From Candidatus Neoflavobacterium equi (lineage in GTDB: Bacteria; Bacteroidota; Bacteroidia; Flavobacteriales; Flavobacteriaceae): a stretch of 11,526 nucleotides of DNA. Where the stretch lies: NCBI GenBank assembly GCA_018065745.1, contig JAGHSS010000296.1, positions 1-11,526 on the forward strand, read 5' to 3'. Below are positions 1 through 7,209 of the stretch, piece by piece. The notes below the pieces were generated by a model. The model saw nothing but the letters and a program-made list of their open reading frames with translations. It was not told where the DNA came from and ran no database searches. The position numbers were made by a program, and so were the translations under genes. Each line of letters starts with the position of its first letter. The first letter of the stretch is position 1.

Positions 1-83
1 AAATTAAGCCTTATAAATGCAAGATGCAACCCCAAAACAGAAATAAGTAGGTATTTTTTGTCTGAAAATCTTCAATAAATTGA

Positions 84-115
84 TTGGAAACTTGATACAT
101 AAAATACTACATTTG
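84..115 (+). promoter_or_regulatory. Bacteroidetes-type promoter for the first two genes
   Basis: The -7 box TACATTTG at 108-115 matches the Bacteroidetes consensus TAnnTTTG perfectly. A TTG at 84-86 lies 21 nt upstream, inside the usual 17-23 nt spacing for the -33 element. Transcription would begin near 120, leaving a leader of about 10 nt before the ATG at 131. This also decides the start of the next gene, because an upstream in-frame ATG at 80 would lie before the promoter. The preceding 1-83 bases show nothing I can name. Confidence 0.75.
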
Positions 116-130
116 TATAAAAAGATTTTC

Positions 131-1096
131 ATGCTTAAAATTGGCATTCTAGGTGCAGGGCACCTTGGTAAAATACATTTAAGATTATTAAAAGAATCAA
201 CTAAATATGAACTCGTAGGTTTTTTTGATCCCTATGAGCCCAATGCCATTCAAGTGGCAAAAGATTTTGGATACACCCGTTTTGAAACCATCGCTGATTT
301 GATTGCGGCTGTGGATGTGGTGGACATTGTGACTCCAACTGTGAATCACTTTGACTGCGCAGTTCAAGCGATTGAGGCTGGAAAACACATTTTTGTAGAG
401 AAGCCAATCGCTACCACTTTGGAGCAGGCGGAAGCGATCATCGCGTTGGCAGAAAAACACCAGGTCAAAGGTCAGGTTGGACATGTGGAGCGCTTTAATC
501 CGGCGTTTAAATCTGTGAAAGACAAGATTCAAAACCCAATGTTTATTGAAACGCACCGTCTTGCGGAATTTAACCCACGTGGTACTGATGTGCCTGTTGT
601 GTTGGATTTGATGATTCACGATATTGACGCTATCTTAAGTGTTGTGGATTCTGAGGTGATTGCAATTCACGCAAGTGGAACATCTGTGATCAGCGACTCT
701 CCAGACATTTGCAATGCGCGTTTGGAATTTGCTAACGGTTGTGTGGCAAACATTACTTCTAGTAGAATTTCCATGAAAAACATGAGAAAATCTCGTTTTT
801 TCCAAAAAGATGCTTACATTTCTGTAGACTACTTGGACAAAATTTCTGAGGTGGTAAAAATGAAAGACGCTCCTGAAGTGCCTGGTGATTTTGACCTGAT
901 TTTGCAGAATGCTGAAGGCGTTAAAAAACAAATTTATTATGACAATCCAAAGGTGGAACCTAACAATGCCATTTTGGATGAGTTGGAGACTTTTGCAGAC
1001 GCGATAAACAACAATACAACACCGGTGGTGACGCTTCAACAAGCTACTAAGGCGTTGAAAGTAGCCTACCAAATTATTGAGTCTTATACCAAATAA
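131..1096 (+). CDS. Gfo/Idh/MocA family NAD(P)-dependent oxidoreductase
   Basis: This is a 321-residue cytoplasmic dehydrogenase of the Gfo/Idh/MocA family, whose members oxidise or reduce sugars and sugar nucleotides with NAD(P). The N-terminal Rossmann fold opens with GILGAGHLGK (residues 5-14). The family EKP signature is at 90-92 and its Lys91 is the expected catalytic lysine. HVERFNP follows at 118-124, and DLMIHDID at 159-166 supplies the usual substrate-site His163. The ATG at 131 is chosen over the in-frame ATG at 80 because a perfect promoter lies between them and the Rossmann motif should begin at the N-terminus. The body (for example NARLEFANGCVANITSSR) resembles members I recall next to lipid A genes in other phyla, such as the UDP-GlcNAc 3-dehydrogenase GnnA, but the substrate cannot be set from sequence. 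It is probably cotranscribed with the next gene, 22 nt downstream. Confidence 0.88.
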   Translation: MLKIGILGAGHLGKIHLRLLKESTKYELVGFFDPYEPNAIQVAKDFGYTRFETIADLIAAVDVVDIVTPTVNHFDCAVQAIEAGKHIFVEKPIATTLEQAEAIIALAEKHQVKGQVGHVERFNPAFKSVKDKIQNPMFIETHRLAEFNPRGTDVPVVLDLMIHDIDAILSVVDSEVIAIHASGTSVISDSPDICNARLEFANGCVANITSSRISMKNMRKSRFFQKDAYISVDYLDKISEVVKMKDAPEVPGDFDLILQNAEGVKKQIYYDNPKVEPNNAILDELETFADAINNNTTPVVTLQQATKALKVAYQIIESYTK

Positions 1097-1118
1097 ACAA
1101 ACAAAAAAACATAAATTA

Positions 1119-2009
1119 ATGAAAAATGTTGCCGTTATTGGTGCGGGTACTATGGGTAATGGTATCGCTCACACCTTTGCACAAGCAGGATTTACTGTAA
1201 AGTTAATCGACCTTTCTGAAAAAGCTATCGAAAAGGGAATGCAAACTATTTTGAACAATTTGGACAGAATGGTAACCAAAGGAAGCATTACTGAAACAGA
1301 TAAAATCAACACATTAAACAATATTATTACCTATACTGACATCAAAGATGGTGTGGTTGGTGCTGATTTGGTTGTTGAGGCTGCTACAGAAAATGTAGAT
1401 TTGAAATTGAACATCTTCAAAACACTAAGCGAGGTTTGTGATCACAATGTCATTTTGGCTTCAAACACCAGCTCTATTTCCATCACGCAAATTGCTGCCG
1501 TAGTGGTTCATCCTGAGCGTGTGATTGGAATGCACTTTATGAATCCAGTGCCGATCATGAAATTGGTTGAAATCATCAGAGGATACAACACGACAGACGA
1601 GGTGACTAAAATTATCATGGATCTTTCTGTGAAATTAGGTAAAACACCAACAGAAGTGAATGACTACCCTGGATTTGTGGCTAACAGAATTTTAATGCCA
1701 ATGATCAATGAATCTATTGAAACGCTTTACAACAATGTGGCGGGTGTAGAAGAAATTGACACGGTAATGAAATTGGGAATGGCGCATCCAATGGGTCCAT
1801 TACAATTGGCTGACTTTATTGGTTTGGACGTTTGTCTTTCCATCTTAAACGTTATGTATGACGGGTTTAAAAATCCAAAATACGCACCTTGCCCACTTTT
1901 AGTTAATATGGTGCGCGCAGGAAAATTAGGCGTGAAATCTGGAGAAGGTTTCTATGACTACAGCACAAGCAAAAAAGCAGAGCACGTAGCGAAAATGTTC
2001 GCTAAATAA
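1119..2009 (+). CDS. 3-hydroxybutyryl-CoA dehydrogenase (3-hydroxyacyl-CoA dehydrogenase family)
   Basis: This 296-residue protein is a full-length soluble L-3-hydroxyacyl-CoA dehydrogenase (Hbd/PaaH/FadB2 type). It interconverts (S)-3-hydroxybutyryl-CoA and acetoacetyl-CoA with NAD(P), in fatty-acid or butyrate-type metabolism. The Rossmann motif is GAGTMGNGIA at 8-17. All four catalytic positions of the family are present with the spacing of the human enzyme: Ser118 in SNTSS, His139 in GMHFMNPVP, Glu151 in KLVEII and Asn189 in PGFVANRIL. The C-terminal helical dimerisation domain includes HPMGPLQLADFIGLD and ends in a GEGFYDY motif. The ATG at 1119 is preferred over an in-frame TTG at 1077 because it sits just ahead of the Rossmann strand and follows an A-rich leader. 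It is the second gene of the operon, and a hairpin terminator begins 9 nt after its stop. Confidence 0.95.
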   Translation: MKNVAVIGAGTMGNGIAHTFAQAGFTVKLIDLSEKAIEKGMQTILNNLDRMVTKGSITETDKINTLNNIITYTDIKDGVVGADLVVEAATENVDLKLNIFKTLSEVCDHNVILASNTSSISITQIAAVVVHPERVIGMHFMNPVPIMKLVEIIRGYNTTDEVTKIIMDLSVKLGKTPTEVNDYPGFVANRILMPMINESIETLYNNVAGVEEIDTVMKLGMAHPMGPLQLADFIGLDVCLSILNVMYDGFKNPKYAPCPLLVNMVRAGKLGVKSGEGFYDYSTSKKAEHVAKMFAK

Positions 2010-2017
2010 TAAAACAC

Positions 2018-2048
2018 AGCCTGCAGGAATCTCCTCGCAGGCTTTTTT
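2018..2048 (+). terminator. Intrinsic terminator after the dehydrogenase
   Basis: AGCCTGC (2018-2024) pairs with GCAGGCT (2037-2043). The stem continues inward as AGGA/TCCT with one bulged C at 2036 and an ATC loop. A run of six T (2043-2048) follows directly. This ends the two-gene operon. Confidence 0.88.
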
Positions 2049-2102
2049 ATCCTTATCACCGGTTGATATTTCCATTGAAAATCACCTAAATCCTAATTTA
2101 CC

Positions 2103-3323
2103 TTGGCTAGAATAATTCCTTTTAAAGCGGTTAGACCAGCAGCAGACAAAGTTGCTTTGGTTACTTCAAGAACTTATGACGACTATTCTGCTGCAGAATT
2201 GGCGTCACAATTGGACTTTAACCCCTACTCCTTTTTACACGTGATCAACCCGGGCTATGCCTTGCAACAAAAGTTGACCAATGAAAAAAGGTTTCAGATG
2301 GTAAAACACAAGTATACCGAGTTTAAAAAGGAAGGCATCTTTATCAAGGAAGAGGAACCGGTTTTTTTCTTGTATGAAATACAAACCAAAACCAATGTTT
2401 TCACGGGCATTCTTTGTGCAACCTCTATTGAGGACTATCAAAACAACGTCATCAAAAAACATGAAAACACCCTGGAATACCGTGTCAACCTGTTCAAAGA
2501 TTACCTGCATACCACAGGATTTAACGCAGAACCGGTCTTGATCACCTACCCCAATTCTACTGCCATCCAAACGTGGATGACACTGAAGAAAAAAACAGCT
2601 TCCATTTATGAGTTTTCAACCATGAATAAGGAAAAACACACCGTTTGGAAGGTGGATACCCAAAGTGAACTTGACTTTTTACAGTCGCATTTTGACGCCA
2701 TCCCTTCGCTGTACATCGCTGATGGACACCACAGATCAGCGTCTTCAGAAATGCTGTATGAACAAGACAAAGACTCTAAAAACGACAATTTGAAGTATTT
2801 TATGAGCTTTTTGATTTCTGACAGCAATTTGAAAATCTATGAATTCAACCGTTTGGTCAGCGACCTGAACAACCACAGCAAGGACTCTTTCCTAAACGCA
2901 GTGGAACAACACTTTGAGATTACAGACAAACACCACGAAATTTGGAAACCAGAGTCCAAATTTGAGTTTGGAATGTATCTTGACGGGAGTTTTTATGCGC
3001 TAAAATTAAAGACAGACTCGTATAAATTCACGGACGTCTTGTCCAAATTGGACACCCAAATTTTGTATGACACCATCTTGCTGCCCATATTGGGAATTGA
3101 AGACTTGCGTACAGACAACAGAATTACCTATGTTCCTGGGAACAAATCCATCACCAACATCAAGGAAGAAGTGGATTCTGGTGCATTTGAGGTCGGATTT
3201 ATGCTTTTCCCCATCCAAATGGAGGAAATTGTAGAGATTGCCGATTTGGATTTAATCATGCCGCCAAAAAGTACGTACATCGAGCCTAAATTCAGAAGTG
3301 GATTGGCAATCTATGAATTGTAA
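2103..3323 (+). CDS. DUF1015 family protein, function unknown
   Basis: This 406-residue protein belongs to the DUF1015 family (I recall Pfam PF06245, COG4198), which is widespread in bacteria and has no established biochemical role. It begins with the conserved MARIIPFKAVRP and carries NPYSFLHVINPGY and the family's hallmark ADGHHRSAS at residues 206-214, a His/Arg-rich motif suggestive of a phosphate or metal site (inference). I see no signal peptide or membrane segment, so it is probably cytoplasmic. The start is TTG at 2103: an in-frame TAA at 2094-2096 excludes any upstream ATG, and the next in-frame Met lies about 60 residues inside the conserved region. A terminator precedes it and the next gene has its own promoter, so it is likely monocistronic. 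I see neither a consensus promoter for it nor a terminator after it. In some Bacteroidetes I recall this family beside serine-biosynthesis genes, which are not here. Confidence 0.88.
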   Translation: MARIIPFKAVRPAADKVALVTSRTYDDYSAAELASQLDFNPYSFLHVINPGYALQQKLTNEKRFQMVKHKYTEFKKEGIFIKEEEPVFFLYEIQTKTNVFTGILCATSIEDYQNNVIKKHENTLEYRVNLFKDYLHTTGFNAEPVLITYPNSTAIQTWMTLKKKTASIYEFSTMNKEKHTVWKVDTQSELDFLQSHFDAIPSLYIADGHHRSASSEMLYEQDKDSKNDNLKYFMSFLISDSNLKIYEFNRLVSDLNNHSKDSFLNAVEQHFEITDKHHEIWKPESKFEFGMYLDGSFYALKLKTDSYKFTDVLSKLDTQILYDTILLPILGIEDLRTDNRITYVPGNKSITNIKEEVDSGAFEVGFMLFPIQMEEIVEIADLDLIMPPKSTYIEPKFRSGLAIYEL

Positions 3324-3347
3324 GCGACAGCACAGAAACCTAGCATT

Positions 3348-3360
3348 ATTGTAATACAAT
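3348..3360 (+). promoter_or_regulatory. 13-bp palindrome over the yggS -33 element (possible operator)
   Basis: ATTGTA-A-TACAAT is a perfect 6-1-6 inverted repeat. It contains the TTG (3349-3351) that serves as the -33 element of the promoter for the following operon. The position suits a repressor or activator site. The binding protein is unknown, and a chance occurrence in AT-rich DNA is possible. Confidence 0.35.
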
Positions 3361-3382
3361 CAAAAATTGTTTTGTAAATTTG
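3349..3382 (+). promoter_or_regulatory. Bacteroidetes-type promoter of the yggS operon
   Basis: The -7 box TAAATTTG at 3375-3382 matches TAnnTTTG perfectly. A TTG at 3349-3351 lies 23 nt upstream. The predicted leader is about 20 nt. A GGAG at 3396-3399 stands 7 nt before the ATG at 3407, a Shine-Dalgarno-like sequence that is unusual in this phylum. Confidence 0.72.
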
Positions 3383-3406
3383 TTGTTTATAAACTGGAGT
3401 TAAAAC

Positions 3407-4066
3407 ATGTCTATTCAACAAAATTTACAACAAATTAAAAATAGCCTGCCGGCACATGTCACCCTGGTAGCGGTTTCCAAAACCAAACCAGTTGCTGATC
3501 TTCAAACTGCATATCAAGCAGGGCAACGCATATTTGGTGAAAATAAAATACAAGAGATGACGGAAAAGTGGGAACTTTTACCAAAAGACATTTCTTGGCA
3601 TATGATTGGACATGTGCAAAGTAACAAGGTCAAATATATGGCGCCTTATGTGGACTTGATTCACGGGGTTGACTCTGTCAAATTACTGGAAGAGATCAAC
3701 AAACAGGCAGCCAAAAACAACCGCGTTATCAACTGTTTACTTCAAGTGTTCATTGCTGAAGAGGAAACCAAATTTGGTTTTAGCTCTTTGGAAATCAACG
3801 ATTTATTTGCAAGCACGGCCTTTGCAAACCTTCAAAACATTAAAATTGTCGGTTTGATGGGAATGGCTACAAATACCTCAGACACAAATCAAATCACGAA
3901 AGAATTTTCTAATTTAGCTTCACTGTTCAATCAATTCAAAACGTTAGCCTTACCCAATGTGAGTATGGAAACGCTTTCTATGGGTATGAGTGGAGATTAC
4001 CCATTGGCTATTGCTGCTGGAAGCACTATGGTGCGCATCGGTAGCAGTATTTTTGGAACACGATAA
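3407..4066 (+). CDS. yggS: YggS/PROSC family pyridoxal phosphate homeostasis protein
   Basis: This 219-residue single-domain TIM-barrel protein binds pyridoxal 5'-phosphate and keeps cytoplasmic free PLP and amino-acid pools in balance; the family has no clear enzymatic reaction. The PLP-binding lysine is Lys25 in LVAVSKTKP, the expected place on the first strand. Further family signatures in order are FGENKIQE, WHMIGHVQSNK, IHGVDSVKL, TKFGF, GLMGMA, the phosphate-binding LSMGMSGDYPLAI and the C-terminal VRIGSSIFG. The length is slightly short but complete for the family. It has a good promoter and an SD-like GGAG, and it heads a five-gene operon. The next gene begins 11 nt after its stop. 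Confidence 0.96.
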   Translation: MSIQQNLQQIKNSLPAHVTLVAVSKTKPVADLQTAYQAGQRIFGENKIQEMTEKWELLPKDISWHMIGHVQSNKVKYMAPYVDLIHGVDSVKLLEEINKQAAKNNRVINCLLQVFIAEEETKFGFSSLEINDLFASTAFANLQNIKIVGLMGMATNTSDTNQITKEFSNLASLFNQFKTLALPNVSMETLSMGMSGDYPLAIAAGSTMVRIGSSIFGTR

Positions 4067-4077
4067 ACGCTATTCAT

Positions 4078-5436
4078 TTGTACGCAATACTTGACATAGA
4101 AACCACGGGAGGCCAATTTAACGAAGAAGGCATTACCGAAATCGCAATATATAAATTTGATGGACATCAGGTGGTGGATCAATTGATAAGTTTGATCAAT
4201 CCTGAAATTCCAATTCAACCGTTTGTAGTCAAACTCACGGGCATCAACAATGCCATGTTGCGTTCTGCACCCAAATTTTTTGAAATTGCCAAACGCATTA
4301 TAGACATTACAGAAGGTTGTACCATTGTGGCGCACAATGCGTCTTTTGACTACCGTGTGATCCGTACTGAGTTCAGACGTTTGGGGTATACCTTTGAACG
4401 TCCAACACTGTGTACCGTTGAGCTGGCAAAAAAACTGATTCCAGAACAAGAGTCTTATTCCTTGGGGAAATTGGTTCGCAGTTTGGGCATTCCCATCGCA
4501 GACAGACACCGTGCAAACGGGGACGCTATGGCCACGGTTAAGCTCTTTAAAATGTTGCTAGCCAAAGACAGCAGCAAAGAGATTCTGAAGGAATTTGTGC
4601 GCACTGAAGTCAAAAGCGGTATGGCTCCAAAATTGTTGGATTTGGTGGATAATGTCCCTTCAAAAACGGGATTGTACTACATTCACAAGCAAGACGGCGC
4701 CATCATTTACATTGCCAAAAGCAAGAACATGAAGAAGAAGGTCAACGAGCACTTCACGTCAAACAGCAAAAAATCCATCAAGATACAACGCGAAGTTTTC
4801 ACAGTGACCTATGAGGAAACTGGAAGTGAACTGATCGCAATTTTAAAAGAAGCTGAAGAGTTGGCCATCAACAAGCCAACCTACAACAGAGTAAATATAA
4901 AACCAAATTTTCCGTTTTCTCTATATAGGGAGAAAAACAAAGACGGATACTTTGGTTTGAAAATCTTGAAAACGGACAAGAGAAGAAAAGAAATTACTTC
5001 TTTTGGCACCATTCAAGAAGGAAAAAAGTTCTTGGATGAAAACATCCACAAGTATGAATTGTGTTTTAACGTCAACAGCGACATCACCAAGAATGAACCT
5101 TGTGATGGCTATGTAAAAGGGGAATGTAAAGGCGCGTGTTTGGAATTGGAAAACAAGAAATTTTACAATGAACGAGTTCAACAATTCATTGAAGACTACC
5201 AAGCTAAACATCAGAATTTCATACTGATAGACAAAGGGAGAACCATCAATGAGAAGAGTGCTATTGTGATTGAAAACAGTGTGATTAAAGGATATTGCTT
5301 CTTTGATCTCAACTACCAGATCAACCAAGCAAACATCTTGAAAAACATTTTAATACCGTTACAAACCAATCCTGACAGCATCAAAAACATCCACTCCTAC
5401 ATCAGGAAGAAGGATGTGAAAATAATAAATTACTAG
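4078..5436 (+). CDS. DnaQ-like DEDDh 3'-5' exonuclease fused to a UvrC/Cho-like region
   Basis: This is a 452-residue fusion. Residues 1-165 form a DEDDh exonuclease like the DNA polymerase III epsilon subunit: Exo I DIETTGG with Asp6 and Glu8, Exo II VAHNASFD with Asp91, and Exo III with His144 and Asp149 (H-x4-D). All catalytic residues are present, so 3'-5' exonuclease activity is likely. Residues about 195-290 resemble the GIY-YIG nuclease domain of UvrC or Cho (GLYYI at 198-202, YIA at 211-213). Here the YIG glycine is Ala213, and the position of the UvrC catalytic Arg is Lys221. A cysteine set at 329, 342, 350 and 354 follows, spaced x12-x7-x3 and close to the UvrC iron-sulfur cluster cysteines. 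The start is TTG at 4078, giving the conserved MYAILDIETTGG; no in-frame ATG lies between the yggS stop and that motif. A role in DNA repair is inferred. It is often annotated as polymerase III epsilon, but it is probably not the replicative proofreader. Confidence 0.88.
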   Translation: MYAILDIETTGGQFNEEGITEIAIYKFDGHQVVDQLISLINPEIPIQPFVVKLTGINNAMLRSAPKFFEIAKRIIDITEGCTIVAHNASFDYRVIRTEFRRLGYTFERPTLCTVELAKKLIPEQESYSLGKLVRSLGIPIADRHRANGDAMATVKLFKMLLAKDSSKEILKEFVRTEVKSGMAPKLLDLVDNVPSKTGLYYIHKQDGAIIYIAKSKNMKKKVNEHFTSNSKKSIKIQREVFTVTYEETGSELIAILKEAEELAINKPTYNRVNIKPNFPFSLYREKNKDGYFGLKILKTDKRRKEITSFGTIQEGKKFLDENIHKYELCFNVNSDITKNEPCDGYVKGECKGACLELENKKFYNERVQQFIEDYQAKHQNFILIDKGRTINEKSAIVIENSVIKGYCFFDLNYQINQANILKNILIPLQTNPDSIKNIHSYIRKKDVKIINY

Positions 5437-5438
5437 AG

Positions 5439-6278
5439 ATGAGAAATCACATCAAGTCTAAATATGAACTTTTAAAGCAGCAGATCTATATCATCATATA
5501 TGGATCAAACACGTTTTGGGGAAAACTCTTTGACCTGGCCTTATTGGTGATTATTTTATTCAGTGTGACGTTGATCACCTTGGAGTCGATCCCAAGATTT
5601 GATCACACTTACCACCATTTCTTTTTGATATCAGAATGGGTCATCACCATTTTCTTTACCTTGGAGTATTTGTTGCGCATCATCTGCCACAAAAAACCAT
5701 TGAGCTACATCTTTAGCTTTTATGGAATTGTAGATTTGCTCTCCATCATGCCCATGTTCATGTCTTTTGTGTTCCCAACCTCCAAAATGCTTGTGGTCTT
5801 TAGAAGTTTGAGGCTGTTGCGCTTGTTTTCCATCTTGGACATGATGCCGATCATTGGACAACAATACCACCTTAAATTAGCTTTAAAAGCCAGTAGAAAT
5901 AAGGTTTTGGTATTTGTGTACTTCATCATCGTCATCTCCATTGTTTTGGGAACCTTGATGTATTTGGTTGAAGGTCCAGAACACGGCTTTTTGGACATCC
6001 CAACAAGTATTTATTGGTGTATTGTCACCATGACCACGGTTGGATATGGAGATTTAGCACCTGGAACACCCTTGGGACAAGCCATTTCCTCGTTGATCAT
6101 GATCATGGGATACGGTATCATTGCTGTACCTACCGGAATTGTGACTTCAGAATATGCCAATGCAAGAAAACAAAATCCAGAATTGGAAGATCATTTTTCT
6201 TGTCCAAGATGCACCAAATTCATCTATGATGAAGATTCTAATTACTGCTCAAACTGCGGAGAAAAATTGATTAAATGA
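5439..6278 (+). CDS. Voltage-gated-type potassium channel with C-terminal zinc ribbon
   Basis: This 279-residue inner-membrane protein has the six-helix plan of voltage-gated K+ channels. S1 is about residues 30-50, S2 60-85, S3 87-112, S4 115-132, S5 150-175, a re-entrant pore about 188-205 and S6 211-237. S4 carries arginines at 122, 125 and 128, one every third residue as in voltage sensors. The selectivity filter TVGYGD is at 200-205, so K+ selectivity is likely. After S6 a short cytoplasmic tail holds a zinc ribbon with Cys255, Cys258, Cys270 and Cys273 (CPRC and CSNC), instead of the more familiar TrkA/RCK or cyclic-nucleotide domains. The gene starts 2 nt after the exonuclease stop, and its last codon overlaps the miaA start (ATGA), so all are cotranscribed. 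What gates the channel is unknown; a metal- or redox-sensing tail is inference. Confidence 0.93.
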   Translation: MRNHIKSKYELLKQQIYIIIYGSNTFWGKLFDLALLVIILFSVTLITLESIPRFDHTYHHFFLISEWVITIFFTLEYLLRIICHKKPLSYIFSFYGIVDLLSIMPMFMSFVFPTSKMLVVFRSLRLLRLFSILDMMPIIGQQYHLKLALKASRNKVLVFVYFIIVISIVLGTLMYLVEGPEHGFLDIPTSIYWCIVTMTTVGYGDLAPGTPLGQAISSLIMIMGYGIIAVPTGIVTSEYANARKQNPELEDHFSCPRCTKFIYDEDSNYCSNCGEKLIK

Positions 6279-7207
6279 AAACACAAAATTACCTCATAGC
6301 GGTTGTAGGACCAACGGCAATCGGCAAGACGGCTGTTGGGATTGAAATCGCAAAAAAATACCAGGCTGAGATCATCTCCTGTGACAGCAGACAGTTTTTT
6401 AAAGAAATGTACCTGGGCACAGCCGTTCCCAATCCGGAAGAGCTCGCTGCAATCCCCCACCACTTCATACAGAACAAAAGCATCTTTGAGCCTTTTTCTG
6501 TTGGTGACTTTGAGGTAGAAGCCCTGGAGCAATTGGACGGTTTGTTTGCACAAAACAACATCCAAGTTATGGTGGGCGGTTCTGGTTTATATGTGGATGC
6601 CGTTATCAAAGGTTTTGATACATTTCCAGACATTGACCCCCAAGTGAGAATACAGTTAATTGCTGATTTTGAAACACTTGGGCAGGATTACTTAAAGCAA
6701 ACTTTAGCTAAAAAAGACCCTGTACACTTCCAAAACTTATTAGAAAAAAACCCGCAAACGCTTGAAAACCCACAGCGTATGATGCGTTATCTGGAAGTTA
6801 CATTGGGCAGTGGACAACCCTATTCCAGTTTTCTTGGCAAGCGCACAACCGTAAGAAACTTCACGCCCATCATTGTTGGCCTTAGTGGGGAACGTCAAGA
6901 AATGTATGACAGAATTAACAGACGTGTGGATATGATGATGCAAAACGGCCTGTTAGAGGAAGTCAAAGCACTGCACCCACACAAAGACCTCAATGCACTA
7001 CAAACCGTTGGTTACAGGGAGTTATTTGACTTCATTGACGGCACTTGCAGCTTGGAAGACGCGGTGGAAGAGATCAAGAAAAACACCAGAAGGTTTGCCA
7101 AACGCCAGATGACGTGGTTCAACAAAACTGCTGGAGTAACCTGGTTTGATTACACCACTCCTTTAAGTGATATTACACAACATATTGATACACAACTAAA
7201 TAAATAA
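6275..7207 (+). CDS. miaA: tRNA dimethylallyltransferase MiaA
   Basis: This 310-residue enzyme transfers a dimethylallyl group to N6 of adenosine 37 in tRNAs that read codons starting with U, the first step towards ms2i6A. The P-loop is GPTAIGKT at residues 12-19. DSRQ at 37-40 carries the catalytic Asp37 and is followed by the family's GTAVPN. GGSGLYVDAVI and the C-terminal YRELFDF, RRFAKRQMTWF are further MiaA signatures. Length is normal for the family (about 300-316). The start ATG overlaps the channel gene's stop (ATGA at 6275-6278), indicating translational coupling. The thioesterase start follows its stop by 2 nt. Confidence 0.97.
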   Translation: MKTQNYLIAVVGPTAIGKTAVGIEIAKKYQAEIISCDSRQFFKEMYLGTAVPNPEELAAIPHHFIQNKSIFEPFSVGDFEVEALEQLDGLFAQNNIQVMVGGSGLYVDAVIKGFDTFPDIDPQVRIQLIADFETLGQDYLKQTLAKKDPVHFQNLLEKNPQTLENPQRMMRYLEVTLGSGQPYSSFLGKRTTVRNFTPIIVGLSGERQEMYDRINRRVDMMMQNGLLEEVKALHPHKDLNALQTVGYRELFDFIDGTCSLEDAVEEIKKNTRRFAKRQMTWFNKTAGVTWFDYTTPLSDITQHIDTQLNK

Positions 7208-7209
7208 AC

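Noticed and set aside
52..60. TATTTTTTG as a second promoter upstream of the first gene
   Set aside because: It has one base too many between TA and TTTG, and the perfect box at 108-115 is better placed.
197..619. Minus-strand open frames across the oxidoreductase and other genes
   Set aside because: They are shadows of strongly conserved plus-strand genes and their translations show no family motif.
1077..1118. TTG at 1077 as an earlier start of the 3-hydroxybutyryl-CoA dehydrogenase
   Set aside because: It would overlap the previous gene and add 14 lysine-rich residues before the Rossmann strand; the ATG at 1119 fits the family start.
2094..2106. TAATTTAC or TACCTTGG as a -7 box for the DUF1015 gene
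   Set aside because: Both deviate from TAnnTTTG and lie so close to or over the TTG start that transcription would begin inside the gene.
4078..5436. The exonuclease fusion as a toxin or defence nuclease
   Set aside because: It lies inside a housekeeping operon, has no antitoxin-like partner, and its domains match repair-type DnaQ/UvrC proteins.
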